A DNA stretch of 64,000 bases, from contig NZ_VLNY01000003.1 of NCBI RefSeq assembly GCF_008297975.1, positions 482,770 through 546,769 on the forward strand. The letters run 5' to 3'. A program made the position numbers and the translations under genes. Of this stretch, positions 29,201-36,999 are shown one piece after another. Source of the stretch: Antrihabitans cavernicola. GTDB taxonomy: Bacteria; Actinomycetota; Actinomycetes; Mycobacteriales; Mycobacteriaceae. The notes under the pieces are model-generated. The model did not search any database, was not told the origin of the DNA, and worked only from the letters and a program-made list of their open reading frames with translations. Position 1 is the first letter of the stretch, and each line of letters opens with the position of its first letter.

Positions 29201-30391
29201 TTCTGCGGCATCGGTCAATTCGCGTTCGCTGCGGGCGAGGGCGGCAGCCGATTCGCGTAGAGCGGTGCGTACCCGCGCGGCGTCGTCGGTGCGCTGGCTC
29301 AAGGTCGCCTGAGCCTTCACCGACTTCTCGGCCTGCGCCTGCGTCGATACCTCGAGCTTGCGGACGGCATCGGCCAAGTCGTCGAGTTGTTGCTTGCCTT
29401 CGTAGGCGCTGGACCGTTGCAAAGTTTCGCGGTCGGCAGTCGCGTCGTCGAGCGCACGATCCGCAGCTGTCAGGCGTTCGTCCGCCGCGGTCCGCTCGGC
29501 ACGTCGGCGCTCGCGAAGCGCCTTGGCGGCGAACAGTGCGGTTGTCGCATGCTCGACGCTGGTGAGTCTGGCCGCAACCTTGTCGACGTCGGTCTTTGCG
29601 GCGACAGCAAGGTATTTGGCGTACACGCCGACGAACGCCTTTGCGGCACTGTCGGCTTGAACCAGGCCCTCGAGTGCGCGGCCTACTTCCTCCATGTCAC
29701 TGAAGGATCGAGCCGCGTCGAGCACCATCTGCTCGTCGAGCGGTCGCAGCCCGTCGGTGAGCGCCTGTGACAGTCCCTTCGGGTCGAGGTTCTTCGCGAG
29801 CTGCGGCCTGCGTAGCGTGAGGATCAGGTTGATCAGCTGGTCGTAGCGCTCGGTTCCGAGACCGAAGAGCCGACCGTCGATGGCCGCTCGGTAGTCGACC
29901 GGGCGATCCACGATGGCGTCCGACCCGAGTTCCTCGGCGAGCTGCTTTCGGGTGAGCGGTCGATCGTCGGTTCCGAGCAGCGAGAAATCGAGCCCGACCC
30001 GCCCGTCGGCAACGAAATACCAGCGCGTCACTTTGTCGTTGGATCTGCTGGCGCGCATACCGATTCCGACGGTCACCGCCTCCGGGTCCGCGCGATCGCC
30101 GCGGGTGAACTCCATCCAGACGTAAGAGTGCGCGGATTCCTGCTTGCGGTACAGGAGATTCGACTTCATGGTGCGTTCTTCGCCTGCAAACGGGTTGAGG
30201 CGACGCGGCTCGATCCGTCCGTCGAGAACGAAGGGAAAGAGAACCTCGAGGGCCTTCGTCTTACCGGAACCGTTGGGGCCACGCAGCACAAGTCGGCCGT
30301 CGGCAAAGGAGAATTCTTGGTCGCGGTAGTCCCAGAGGTTGACGATGCCTGCCCGGGTCGGGCGAAACCTGGTGCTGCGTTGTGACTTCAT
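26222..30391 (-). CDS. jetC: JetC-like SMC ATPase of a Wadjet-type system (TIGR02680 family)
   Basis: The 1389-residue protein has Walker A GPNGSGKT at 38-45, a long coiled-coil middle rich in Ala/Arg/Glu, an internal hinge-like part (about 550-700), and at the C terminus the ABC signature ALSGGEQSVSLHLP near residue 1252 and Walker B LLALDEAFAGVD near 1282. This is the TIGR02680 plan used as JetC, the loop-extruding motor of Wadjet plasmid-defence systems. ATG 30391 overlaps the jetB stop (ATGA). In known systems a TIGR02679/DUF2399 nuclease gene (jetD) accompanies it; none is found here. Both ATPase halves look intact. Confidence 0.9.
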   Translation of the reverse strand: MKSQRSTRFRPTRAGIVNLWDYRDQEFSFADGRLVLRGPNGSGKTKALEVLFPFVLDGRIEPRRLNPFAGEERTMKSNLLYRKQESAHSYVWMEFTRGDRADPEAVTVGIGMRASRSNDKVTRWYFVADGRVGLDFSLLGTDDRPLTRKQLAEELGSDAIVDRPVDYRAAIDGRLFGLGTERYDQLINLILTLRRPQLAKNLDPKGLSQALTDGLRPLDEQMVLDAARSFSDMEEVGRALEGLVQADSAAKAFVGVYAKYLAVAAKTDVDKVAARLTSVEHATTALFAAKALRERRRAERTAADERLTAADRALDDATADRETLQRSSAYEGKQQLDDLADAVRKLEVSTQAQAEKSVKAQATLSQRTDDAARVRTALRESAAALARSERELTDAAEEAGIPWTPLPAHARADQLTTAIRGHAEERDTSVRAVRGALAVVDRATAERARADRSATRARELHDAATADVAHAEGAVGAALSASAAQLRTWWDTHRNLYGPKRSDLFDALDEAAKQVGSDSPSLSEVLAAQTEPIVDELRHTREQARAAVAAATAQLAELAKTRKQIADEKDDAPPASSHRPSTPQHTGAPLWRVVRFADSVSAADAAGIEAALHAADLLDGWVCAAPTSKGTGKADASSEHLLVALPAAQRPSGRTLADLLEVEHDAGVPSEVVADLLASIAIDDTDGPVRVGIDGRYVQGIQQGRHTKAEPEFIGSTARARRRALRVAELDAAVRAATDEHSASRDRETEASAQLTRIAAAAKALPRNSPVVAALRSVSEAAGALRTRVDAVTATQRELDISVGELSSAEKKLRAVAAEHRVSRTGRELDALAAAVRHFENVGNALLRQRSQHLRETERQGEADDRLDEARGLAEEFAEEAAIADQGYQQQVNKLNTLRDAIGSDAEQIDADLARARERIETAKAEQRAARKADRDAGEQIGQADGAHQTAIEGLRSSLTETLADVATLAPYAQPDVLALLDAPQEFGWPTSDAAWSSVEQLLYRIESAESPDADISVLPPEVDGLYRGLVSATESVRVSDAARKSTRSAVTSALQEFDAQLAASGQEFRLHWDAADGLTVVRVEDEQGDSSIADFAHRIEIARREQELLLTDSERRILEDALLTGLAQQIHERTVDARELIARMGSEMKQRRMSSGNTIGVHWVLADALDDNARAVSKLLDRDVSALGPDELATIRAHFAAEIRSARAAHPERSYPEILSSTLDYRRWRVFSFTLIAGDGTEERLTVARHSALSGGEQSVSLHLPLFAAAHVMLSSADPHSPRLLALDEAFAGVDDNGRSELLGLSVQFDLDLFMTGYDLWITYADVPGCAHYDLAHSAAENTVSATLLVWEDGELLAEHDGTDLAAALGSPLRRRVDVPIEGGLEYA

Positions 30392-31731
30392 AGGACCTCG
30401 CTGTCTGATCGGGCGCAGCTGTCGGCGAACAGGCTCGGATCGGGTGGTCGGGATCGGACGTTGACCACGACACCTCGATAGCGAGCAAGGGCGGGCAGCG
30501 CGAGAAGTCCGCCGTCGGCACCCTGCACAAGTCGTAGGCGTTGCAGCATCTCCACCGCCGCGTCACGCAGTCCGTCGCGATCTGCCTGCCACTGTGCGGC
30601 AAAGGTTTTGCCGTAGCGATCGACCAACCCGGCAACGGTGTCGGTGAGCCACCGATCGGTCATGAACGGGTGCTCGGTTGCCGCACCGATAGCGATGTCG
30701 GCACCCGGTTCGTCGGCCAACGCGTCGAACACACCGGACTCGGGAATGGCACCGTCGAGTGCAGCGACGAGACGGTCACTGCCGTCGCCTGTATCGGCGG
30801 CCCGACGCTCGATCGGATCGTCCAGGTCGAGCACTCGGTCCGCAATCTCGCCCGCGAGCAGCAGCGCCACCTGGGCGACTGTGCCGGTGCTCGGGAACCG
30901 CACGTCCGAGAGTCGGCCGGAGGAATCGATGAGTGCGACGCCTTCGGCGCGCCGCTCGACGGTCAGCCCGGTCAACAGTTCCACGTCGCCGATCGTTTTG
31001 TCGGCAGCCAACGTTCGGGCGTCGTCGGGTTCGAAGTCGTCGTAGTAGACGACCGGTCGCTCGATCAATGCGCGTCGAATCCGTCGTGTGTTCTCACCGG
31101 CGCTCTGCGACGGCTCGGCGAGCAAGCCGCGAACGCTGCGCAGATGTTGCAGCGCATGCTGCGGCCGGAAGATGGCCGTGACCACCGAACGATCGATATC
31201 GTAGAGCGCTTCGCCCGCTTCGGGGTCGCTCACCCAACCACCGGCGTCGCCGTCTGCCAGCGCGATTGCACCACGCGTCGCAAGCCATCCGACCGCATCG
31301 ACGAACGCGTCACGATCGGCTGCTCGTTCGGTGGCGAGCTCGAGCCCCGGTACCTGCGCGGTCTCCGCTGCGACGTGATCGGCCAACTCCGACAACGTGA
31401 TCTGATCACCCGCCCGGCCCAGTGCCGCCAACGCCAAGGCGAGATAGGCATAGCGTCGACGATCGAAGACGCGGTCTGTCGCGGTGCGCGCGGGTTGCGT
31501 CGCATCGAGCCGATCGAAGACCGGAAACAACCTGGCAGTGGTTTCGGTGACCTCGAGCCGGTAGCCGAACAGTTCCTGCATGTCGTCGCGCAGCTCGGTT
31601 GCCCAGCGGCGCAAGAGCGGCAACGCAATACGATCCGGGAAGGTCGTCGTGACAAGGTGATTCGACAGAATCACGCGTGCCGCTCGCTGATAGTTGTCGA
31701 GCGTCAGCGGCGCGATCTCCTTTGCCCTCAC
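30388..31731 (-). CDS. jetB: JetB-like protein (TIGR02678/DUF2398 family)
   Basis: The 447-residue protein resembles TIGR02678, the accessory kleisin-interacting (KITE/MukE-like) subunit. Winged-helix-like stretches include AARVILSNHLVTTTFPDRIALPLLRRW, RRYAYLALALAALGRAGDQITLSELADHV and a later ARTLAADKTIGDVELLTGLTVERRAEG segment. GTG 31731 is chosen because it overlaps the jetA stop as GTGA, trimming 48 residues of open frame that read as shadow of jetA. It is probably translated together with jetA and jetC and forms the complex with them. Confidence 0.85.
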   Translation of the reverse strand: MRAKEIAPLTLDNYQRAARVILSNHLVTTTFPDRIALPLLRRWATELRDDMQELFGYRLEVTETTARLFPVFDRLDATQPARTATDRVFDRRRYAYLALALAALGRAGDQITLSELADHVAAETAQVPGLELATERAADRDAFVDAVGWLATRGAIALADGDAGGWVSDPEAGEALYDIDRSVVTAIFRPQHALQHLRSVRGLLAEPSQSAGENTRRIRRALIERPVVYYDDFEPDDARTLAADKTIGDVELLTGLTVERRAEGVALIDSSGRLSDVRFPSTGTVAQVALLLAGEIADRVLDLDDPIERRAADTGDGSDRLVAALDGAIPESGVFDALADEPGADIAIGAATEHPFMTDRWLTDTVAGLVDRYGKTFAAQWQADRDGLRDAAVEMLQRLRLVQGADGGLLALPALARYRGVVVNVRSRPPDPSLFADSCARSDSEVL

Positions 31732-33212
31732 CGAACCGTCAGCTTCCGGTTGTTCAGGTGCAGCAGGCCGCGAGAGGTCCGGACCACTGTCGAACCTTCG
31801 CACTCGGTGACCGTGAGTTTCACACCACTTTCGGTACCGGTGGTGCTGCCGACCCGACCGCTGACCGGTACCCACGCAGTGGATGCCGCATCGAGCAGTC
31901 GCAGGAGCACCGCAGTTTCGGCATCGTCGAGAATTCGCTCGTGTACATCGGACTCGGCCAGCGACTTCGCTGCCGCCGCGCGCACACGTTGCGCGTCCAG
32001 TTGTGCCTCACGGAGTCGACGAACTCCACTGTCGTTGCGCTGAATCCGGCCGGGAGCGCCCGGCGTCGGCGGCCTGCCTGTTTCCGCGAGCGTGCGCGAG
32101 ATTTCGACCGGCGGTGCATCCCACCAGGACCGGGAATTGGGAACGATGTCAGCATCGGGATGTTCCATCGCCAGGTGCCGTGGTTTCCCGAGCCCGAACA
32201 CCGCGCCGAACAACGCGTGCGCGCTGTCTTCGGTCGGTGCCGCAGCGAACCAGCCTGCGAGGTGCCGCAGCGACGACTCGCGGCTCACGCCACCCTTGCG
32301 GGTCTCGGTCACCCGTCGCAACAGAGACAGCACGGCAGCGATCGCGCTCATCGTGCCTTCGCGCAGCCGATCGGATTCACTCAGCTCGGCTTCGGCGGCA
32401 ACGAACCAGTTGGTCAGTCCGTTCCACCGGCCGCACCAATCGGCTTCGCGTTCCTCGATCGGCAACAGCACGCGTTCATCGCTCGACGCCGCTCGTCGAA
32501 GCATGGCGTCCACGCCGGTCGCCTCGACCTCACCGATGGCAGCGGCCAGCTTCGGCGCGAACCGGGCGAGGTCGACGCTGAACTCGCGCATGTGCGAGAG
32601 GAGTGCGTCCTTGTGTGCGAGGAACGATTCCGGGGTCACCTCGGTGGTGCGCACCAGATCGCCCAGCGACAGATAGAAATGCGCAGCTCGGGTCGCCATG
32701 TCCGAGAGCGCCGAGTCCAGCCTGCTCAGCTTTCGGTAGATCAGGTCGGCGTCTGCGGTCCGGTTGGCGGCGGCGAGGTCGGTCAGATCGGCGAGCAGTT
32801 CGGGGAGTACGAGGCGTGACAGCGACGCATCCTCGAGTCGGGCGTGCAGCACATCCTCGACCGCGCGATAGGCCTGGTAACCGACCTGGGCGAATTGGTA
32901 GACGAAGTGACGGTTCCGATACTCGGCGAGATTGGCCGCGCGCGTCCCGTCGTAGCTGCGTTCCAGGACGCCCCAGTGGTGCAACTGCTCGAGCAGGGGA
33001 GTGACCTCGGCCGCCGTCAACGACATCTCGTCGGCGGCGATCCGGTCCAACGTCGCCACCACGTCGCCGGCGTGGAGCAGGACGACGTAGCCTGCGCGTG
33101 CATTGTCGAACGCCCGGAGAACCCACAGGTAGTCGGCACGTTTCTCGGCGGTGGCGAAGGAAAAGAGACGTAACCGGTCGTCGCGCACAAAGCTGTCGAC
33201 GGATGCGGTCAC
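31728..33212 (-). CDS. jetA: JetA-like kleisin subunit (TIGR02677/DUF2397 family)
   Basis: The 494-residue protein matches TIGR02677, a MukF-like kleisin. It begins VDSFVRDDRLRLFSFATAEKRADYLWVLRAF, followed by a winged-helix EVTPLLEQLHHWGVLER, and ends with a small beta domain before LLHLNNRKLTVR. GTG 33212 is preferred over the open frame to 33293: a TACCCT box (33219-33224) lies 6 nt upstream, and this leaves a 59-bp divergent promoter region with the VOC gene. It is the first gene of jetA-jetB-jetC. Confidence 0.87.
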   Translation of the reverse strand: MTASVDSFVRDDRLRLFSFATAEKRADYLWVLRAFDNARAGYVVLLHAGDVVATLDRIAADEMSLTAAEVTPLLEQLHHWGVLERSYDGTRAANLAEYRNRHFVYQFAQVGYQAYRAVEDVLHARLEDASLSRLVLPELLADLTDLAAANRTADADLIYRKLSRLDSALSDMATRAAHFYLSLGDLVRTTEVTPESFLAHKDALLSHMREFSVDLARFAPKLAAAIGEVEATGVDAMLRRAASSDERVLLPIEEREADWCGRWNGLTNWFVAAEAELSESDRLREGTMSAIAAVLSLLRRVTETRKGGVSRESSLRHLAGWFAAAPTEDSAHALFGAVFGLGKPRHLAMEHPDADIVPNSRSWWDAPPVEISRTLAETGRPPTPGAPGRIQRNDSGVRRLREAQLDAQRVRAAAAKSLAESDVHERILDDAETAVLLRLLDAASTAWVPVSGRVGSTTGTESGVKLTVTECEGSTVVRTSRGLLHLNNRKLTVR

Positions 33213-33271
33213 CGAAACAGGGTATTGGCCGACCGGTCCCGCGCTGGACGTGGCCCGGATAAAGTCGGGTC

Positions 33272-33649
33272 GTGGCTGTAGGACGCTGGGCAATGACGAC
33301 GTTGGACTGTGCCGATGCCGAGGAACTCGGTCAGTTTTGGGCGGACATGTTGGACGGATCGATCGTGCACCGCAGCGATACCGGCGTTGTGATACTCGTC
33401 GGCCAGTCGCTCCTCGGAGCTACCGAGGTTCCCGATTACCAACGACCGACCTGGCCGGCCGGCGCGCTGCCGAAGCAGATTCATTTGGAGTTGGCGGTCG
33501 ACGACCTCGACAAGGCCGAAGCGGAGGCCGTCGAACTCGGTGCCCGTCGCGCAGCCGACCAGTCCGATCCCACGCGGTGGCGCGTGTTTCTCGATCCCGC
33601 AGGCCACCCGTTCTGCCTCACGACGATGTTCCCGAAACCGCAGGAATAG
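33272..33649 (+). CDS. VOC-fold (glyoxalase/dioxygenase superfamily) protein
   Basis: The 125-residue protein has two beta-alpha-beta-beta-beta repeats: WAMTTLDCADAEELGQFWADML in the first, and LPKQIHLELAVDDLDKAEAEAVELGARRA then FLDPAGHPFCL in the second. Such small VOC proteins bind metals or small molecules; the substrate is unknown. GTG 33272 follows a TAAAGT box by 6 nt (leaderless pattern); ATG 33293 is an alternative. It is divergent from jetA but looks unrelated to Wadjet. Confidence 0.8.
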   Translation: MAVGRWAMTTLDCADAEELGQFWADMLDGSIVHRSDTGVVILVGQSLLGATEVPDYQRPTWPAGALPKQIHLELAVDDLDKAEAEAVELGARRAADQSDPTRWRVFLDPAGHPFCLTTMFPKPQE

Positions 33650-33830
33650 TCAGCCCCAATTCGCGTACACGGGCGTCCGCAAGCGCGGTGAACGCCGTAC
33701 GCCGCGTCCATTTGCTGGGCTTTCGCGCGAAGGACTCGACTGCGGCCTCGCTCTCCCCGGATTCGGCCCCGCAACAGCGTAGTCATGCGCCTTCTGGTGC
33801 TCGAAAGTCTGCCAATTAGCATCGATAGGC

Positions 33831-34187
33831 ATGAGGACCGAACTGCGCCGAGATCTCACTACAGCGATGAAGGCGAAGGACCGCACGGCGGTTGCGGCTT
33901 TGCGGTCCGCGCTTGCCGCGATCGACAACGCGGAAGCCGTTCCGTCCGACTCGCTCGATGCGGTGGCCACCGATGGCGAGCATGTCGCCGGAGCCCACGT
34001 CGGCCTCGGCGCCGCGGACGTGGCGCGTCGTGTGCTCACCGACGGCGACGTCCGGTCGATCATCGAGTCCGAGGTACACGAACGCGACGCCGCCGCGGAG
34101 AAGTACGAGGCGATGGATCGCGCCGACGACGCGCTGCGCCTGCGATCCGAAGGCGACGTTCTGCGTCGATATCTGGCGCATACGTAA
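33831..34187 (+). CDS. GatB/YqeY-domain protein
   Basis: The 118-residue helical protein resembles the YqeY domain, the tRNA-binding helical tail of GatB found alone: MRTELRRDLTTAMKAKDRTAVAALRSALAAIDNAE, followed by ADVARRVLTDGDVRSIIESEVHERDAAAEKYE and LRLRSEGDVLRRYL. Stand-alone YqeY proteins have no settled function. The hydrolase gene starts 11 bp after its stop. The 181 bp before it (33650-33830) show no gene I can support. Confidence 0.85.
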   Translation: MRTELRRDLTTAMKAKDRTAVAALRSALAAIDNAEAVPSDSLDAVATDGEHVAGAHVGLGAADVARRVLTDGDVRSIIESEVHERDAAAEKYEAMDRADDALRLRSEGDVLRRYLAHT

Positions 34188-34197
34188 CCTCGACGCC

Positions 34198-34956
34198 GTG
34201 TCCTACATCGACCTCGACGGCATCAGAACTCACTACGACGTGTTCGGCTCCGGTGACCCCGTCGTCTTGCTACACGGTGGACTGGCCGGTGCGGAGTCGT
34301 GGTTCGCCCAGCAACAACCGCTGGGCGATGCCGGCTATCAGGTGCATGTGCCGGAGCGGCGTGGTCATGGTCGGACTCCGGACGTCGAAGGTCCGCTGAC
34401 GTACAGCGTGATGGCAGACGACACCGTTCGCTACCTCGATGCCGTGGTCGGTGGCCCGGCTCATCTGATCGGCTGGAGCGACGGTGCAGTGGTCGCGGCG
34501 CTGGTAGCGATGCGCAGGCCCGATCTTGCGCGGCGAATCGTGTTGATAGGTCAGTACTTCGACGACGACGGCAAGATGCCGGACGGCGTCGTCGATGGAT
34601 TGGCCGCGTGGCGCACCGATCCGCCCGACTTCCTCGTCGCGCAATACGCGGCAACGTCACCCGACGGCGTCGATCATCTGCCGGTCTTCCTAGGCAAGGT
34701 GTTCGACATGTGGGATCGCGAGCCGACGATTCCGATCGCGGACTTCGCGTCCATCACAGCGCCGACCCTTGTGCTGCAAGGAGATTGCGACGACGTGACC
34801 GTCGAGCACAGCACCGCCATCGCCCGGGCTGTGGCGAACGGCCGATTGGCTGTGCTACCCGGCACGCATGCGCTGCCCGTCGAGTGCCCAGACGTCGTAA
34901 ACCCGTTGCTGCTCAGTTTTCTGGCTCACGATGCACCGCGTGTGATGGGGGCATGA
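34198..34956 (+). CDS. Alpha/beta hydrolase
   Basis: A 252-residue alpha/beta hydrolase with oxyanion HGGLAG, nucleophile elbow GWSDGAVVA (serine near residue 99), acid in LVLQGDCDDVT and base histidine in GTHALPVE. GTG 34198 has a TAACCT box 7 nt upstream, so a leaderless start is likely; the longer frame is a shadow of the YqeY gene. Its last 44 bp overlap the end of the convergent MFS gene. The substrate is unknown. Confidence 0.82.
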   Translation: MSYIDLDGIRTHYDVFGSGDPVVLLHGGLAGAESWFAQQQPLGDAGYQVHVPERRGHGRTPDVEGPLTYSVMADDTVRYLDAVVGGPAHLIGWSDGAVVAALVAMRRPDLARRIVLIGQYFDDDGKMPDGVVDGLAAWRTDPPDFLVAQYAATSPDGVDHLPVFLGKVFDMWDREPTIPIADFASITAPTLVLQGDCDDVTVEHSTAIARAVANGRLAVLPGTHALPVECPDVVNPLLLSFLAHDAPRVMGA

Positions 34957-36058
34957 CGAGCGGCGCAGCGACGGCCAGCAACACAGCGGGTACGACGAAC
35001 GCGAGGACGTGATGGGTGCCGTACACCGGCGTCAGCAGCAGGGGAGTCATTGCGGCACCGGTGAAGCGGAACGCTTGGACCACCGACACCGCACCTGATC
35101 GGTTGGCGCTGCGAGATCCCAATACGGCAGCGTTGACACCGACCAGAACGAACTGCGCGGCAACACCTGCCAGTGCCCAGGCCAGCGCGGTGACGACGAG
35201 TTGGCCTGCCGTGCCGACGACAGCGACAAGTCCACCGCCGACCACCGCGCCGATGATCACGGCGCGTCGAGCACCGATGGCATCGATCGCGGTACCGACG
35301 GGTCTAGCCGCGAGAATGCCTGCCATTCCAAAGCAGGTCAGCAGCACACCGCGTGCGGTGGGGCCGAGGCCGAACGCGTCCTCGGCACGAAACGCCAACA
35401 GGAAGTTCAGTCCGCCGAGGGCGCCCCATCCGATCAGCGCGATCACACCGACACGAATCACGTCGATACGCAACGCTTCTCGAAGGCGGATCGTCGTGTC
35501 GGCCGGGATCGCGGAGACGGAATCGGGCAGACCGATCACGCCGAGCACCGCGGCGACCGCGGCGATCAGGATGAACGCCAGCCGCCAATTCACCTCTGCC
35601 GCAAGCCCGCCGACCAGCGGCGCACTCGTCTGACCGGCTGCTTGCAGGGCGCCGAACGTTCCGAGCACCCGCCCGAGGCGTTGCCGTGGCGTCAAGGCGG
35701 CGAGCGCAGCCAACAGCAGCGGCGTGGTGAAGGCGTTGGCACAGCCCTGCAGGACACGGGCACCCAGTAAGAGTGCGAGAGTCGGTGCGAAGACGCACGC
35801 GATCGATGCCAACACGTATACCGCATAGGCGATGCGAACTGTGCGAACGCGGCCCCATCGCGCACCGAGGGTTCCCGACACCAACATCGTTGCTGCGAAA
35901 GGAAAGAGGTATGCCGTCAGCGATGTCGATGCCGAATTGGCGCTGACGCCGAGATCGGCGCCGAGCTCTGGAAGCATTGCTGCGACCACGCCGCCGCCGA
36001 ACGGGCCGAGGAAGCCGCCTGCGTACAACGCCGCGATCTGCAGCGAGTCGCGCCTCAC
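34913..36058 (-). CDS. MFS transporter
   Basis: The 381-residue protein has about twelve hydrophobic helices and the MFS loop 2-3 motif in GTLGARWGRVRTVR. Helix 5 has GALQAAGQTSAPLVGG, similar to drug/sugar exporters of the DHA1 or CynX-like groups. Starting at GTG 36058, it overlaps the PAC2 stop as GTGA, so the two genes are probably coupled although PAC2 proteins have no known link to transport. The substrate is unknown. Confidence 0.82.
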   Translation of the reverse strand: MRRDSLQIAALYAGGFLGPFGGGVVAAMLPELGADLGVSANSASTSLTAYLFPFAATMLVSGTLGARWGRVRTVRIAYAVYVLASIACVFAPTLALLLGARVLQGCANAFTTPLLLAALAALTPRQRLGRVLGTFGALQAAGQTSAPLVGGLAAEVNWRLAFILIAAVAAVLGVIGLPDSVSAIPADTTIRLREALRIDVIRVGVIALIGWGALGGLNFLLAFRAEDAFGLGPTARGVLLTCFGMAGILAARPVGTAIDAIGARRAVIIGAVVGGGLVAVVGTAGQLVVTALAWALAGVAAQFVLVGVNAAVLGSRSANRSGAVSVVQAFRFTGAAMTPLLLTPVYGTHHVLAFVVPAVLLAVAAPLVMPPSHAVHREPEN

Positions 36059-36948
36059 AAACCGAAGCTTCCTGGCCCCCGTCGGCGCAGATACTTCTCG
36101 AACTCGGCGGCGATCGCGTCGCCGTCGATCTTGGCTATGTCCTTGGAGATGTCGATTTCGGCGTCACCGCGTTCTTCGAGCGTCCGCACGTATTCGGCGA
36201 TCTCTTCGTCTTCCGTCGTCATCTCGGAAACGGCTTCTTCCCAGTCCTCTGCTTGGGACGGCAACTCGCCAAGCGGGACCTCGATGTCGAGTACGTCCTC
36301 GACGCGTTGCAGCAGTGCGATGGTCGCCTTCGGATTCGGGGGTTGCGAAACGTAGTGGGGGACCGCCGCCCAGAACGACACGGCAGGCACGCCGGCCTTT
36401 ACACAGTGATCCTGCAGCACACCGGTGATGCCGGTAGGCCCTTCGTAGCGCGTCTGTTCCAGATTGAAGCGCTCGGCGGCTTCCTTGCTGTAAGCCGAAC
36501 CGGTCACCGGCACCGGACGCGTGTGGGGAGTGTCGGCGAGAAGAGCGCCCAGGATGACCACCGTCGTCACGCCGAGCTGATCGACGAACTCCAGCAGCTC
36601 GTCGCAGAAGCTGCGCCAGCGCATGTTGGGCTCGATCCCGCGGAGCAGCACCACGTCGCGATCGCTGCCTTTCGGCGAACACACCGACAGCGTCGTCGCG
36701 GGCCACGCGATCTCGCGGGTGACGCCGTCCACCTGACGGACTGTGGGACGGTTGACCTGGTAGTCGTAGTAGTCCTCGGAGTCGAGTTCCGCGAGGGGCT
36801 CTGCGTCCCAGATCAACTCCAGATGCTCCACCGCCCCGCTTGCCGCATCGCCCGCGTCGTTCCAGCCTTCGAAGGCGGCGACGAGGATCGGATTGCGCAG
36901 CGTGGGGATGTCGGGGTCCGGCGTGACCGGGATCTCGGAGGAACTCAC
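36055..36948 (-). CDS. PAC2-family protein (proteasome-assembly-chaperone-like)
   Basis: This 297-residue protein resembles actinobacterial PAC2 proteins (Rv2125 in M. tuberculosis): NPILVAAFEGWNDAGDAASGAVEHL at the N terminus, then LLRGIEPNMRWRSFCDELLEFVDQLGVTTVVILGALLADTPHTRPVPV. The charged C terminus (YVRTLEERGDAEIDISKD) suggests helices. The fold is shared with eukaryotic proteasome-assembly chaperones, but a link to the bacterial proteasome is unproven; still, it lies in the same conserved region as the proteasome genes. It is divergent from metH with a 51-bp gap. Confidence 0.88.
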   Translation of the reverse strand: MSSSEIPVTPDPDIPTLRNPILVAAFEGWNDAGDAASGAVEHLELIWDAEPLAELDSEDYYDYQVNRPTVRQVDGVTREIAWPATTLSVCSPKGSDRDVVLLRGIEPNMRWRSFCDELLEFVDQLGVTTVVILGALLADTPHTRPVPVTGSAYSKEAAERFNLEQTRYEGPTGITGVLQDHCVKAGVPAVSFWAAVPHYVSQPPNPKATIALLQRVEDVLDIEVPLGELPSQAEDWEEAVSEMTTEDEEIAEYVRTLEERGDAEIDISKDIAKIDGDAIAAEFEKYLRRRGPGSFGL

Positions 36949-36999
36949 CTCGTCAGCCTACGACCAGGGCTGTCGGCACCGACCACTACGCTGGGCTAC

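Noticed and set aside
26222..33212. jetD fused to JetC or hidden in a shadow frame
   Set aside because: JetC has the normal length for the family, ends soon after Walker B, and no TOPRIM or DUF2399-like stretch is seen in any frame nearby.
36949..36999. Cobalamin riboswitch before metH
   Set aside because: Only 51 bp separate PAC2 and metH, and a TACGCT box stands 7 nt before the ATG, leaving no room for the aptamer.
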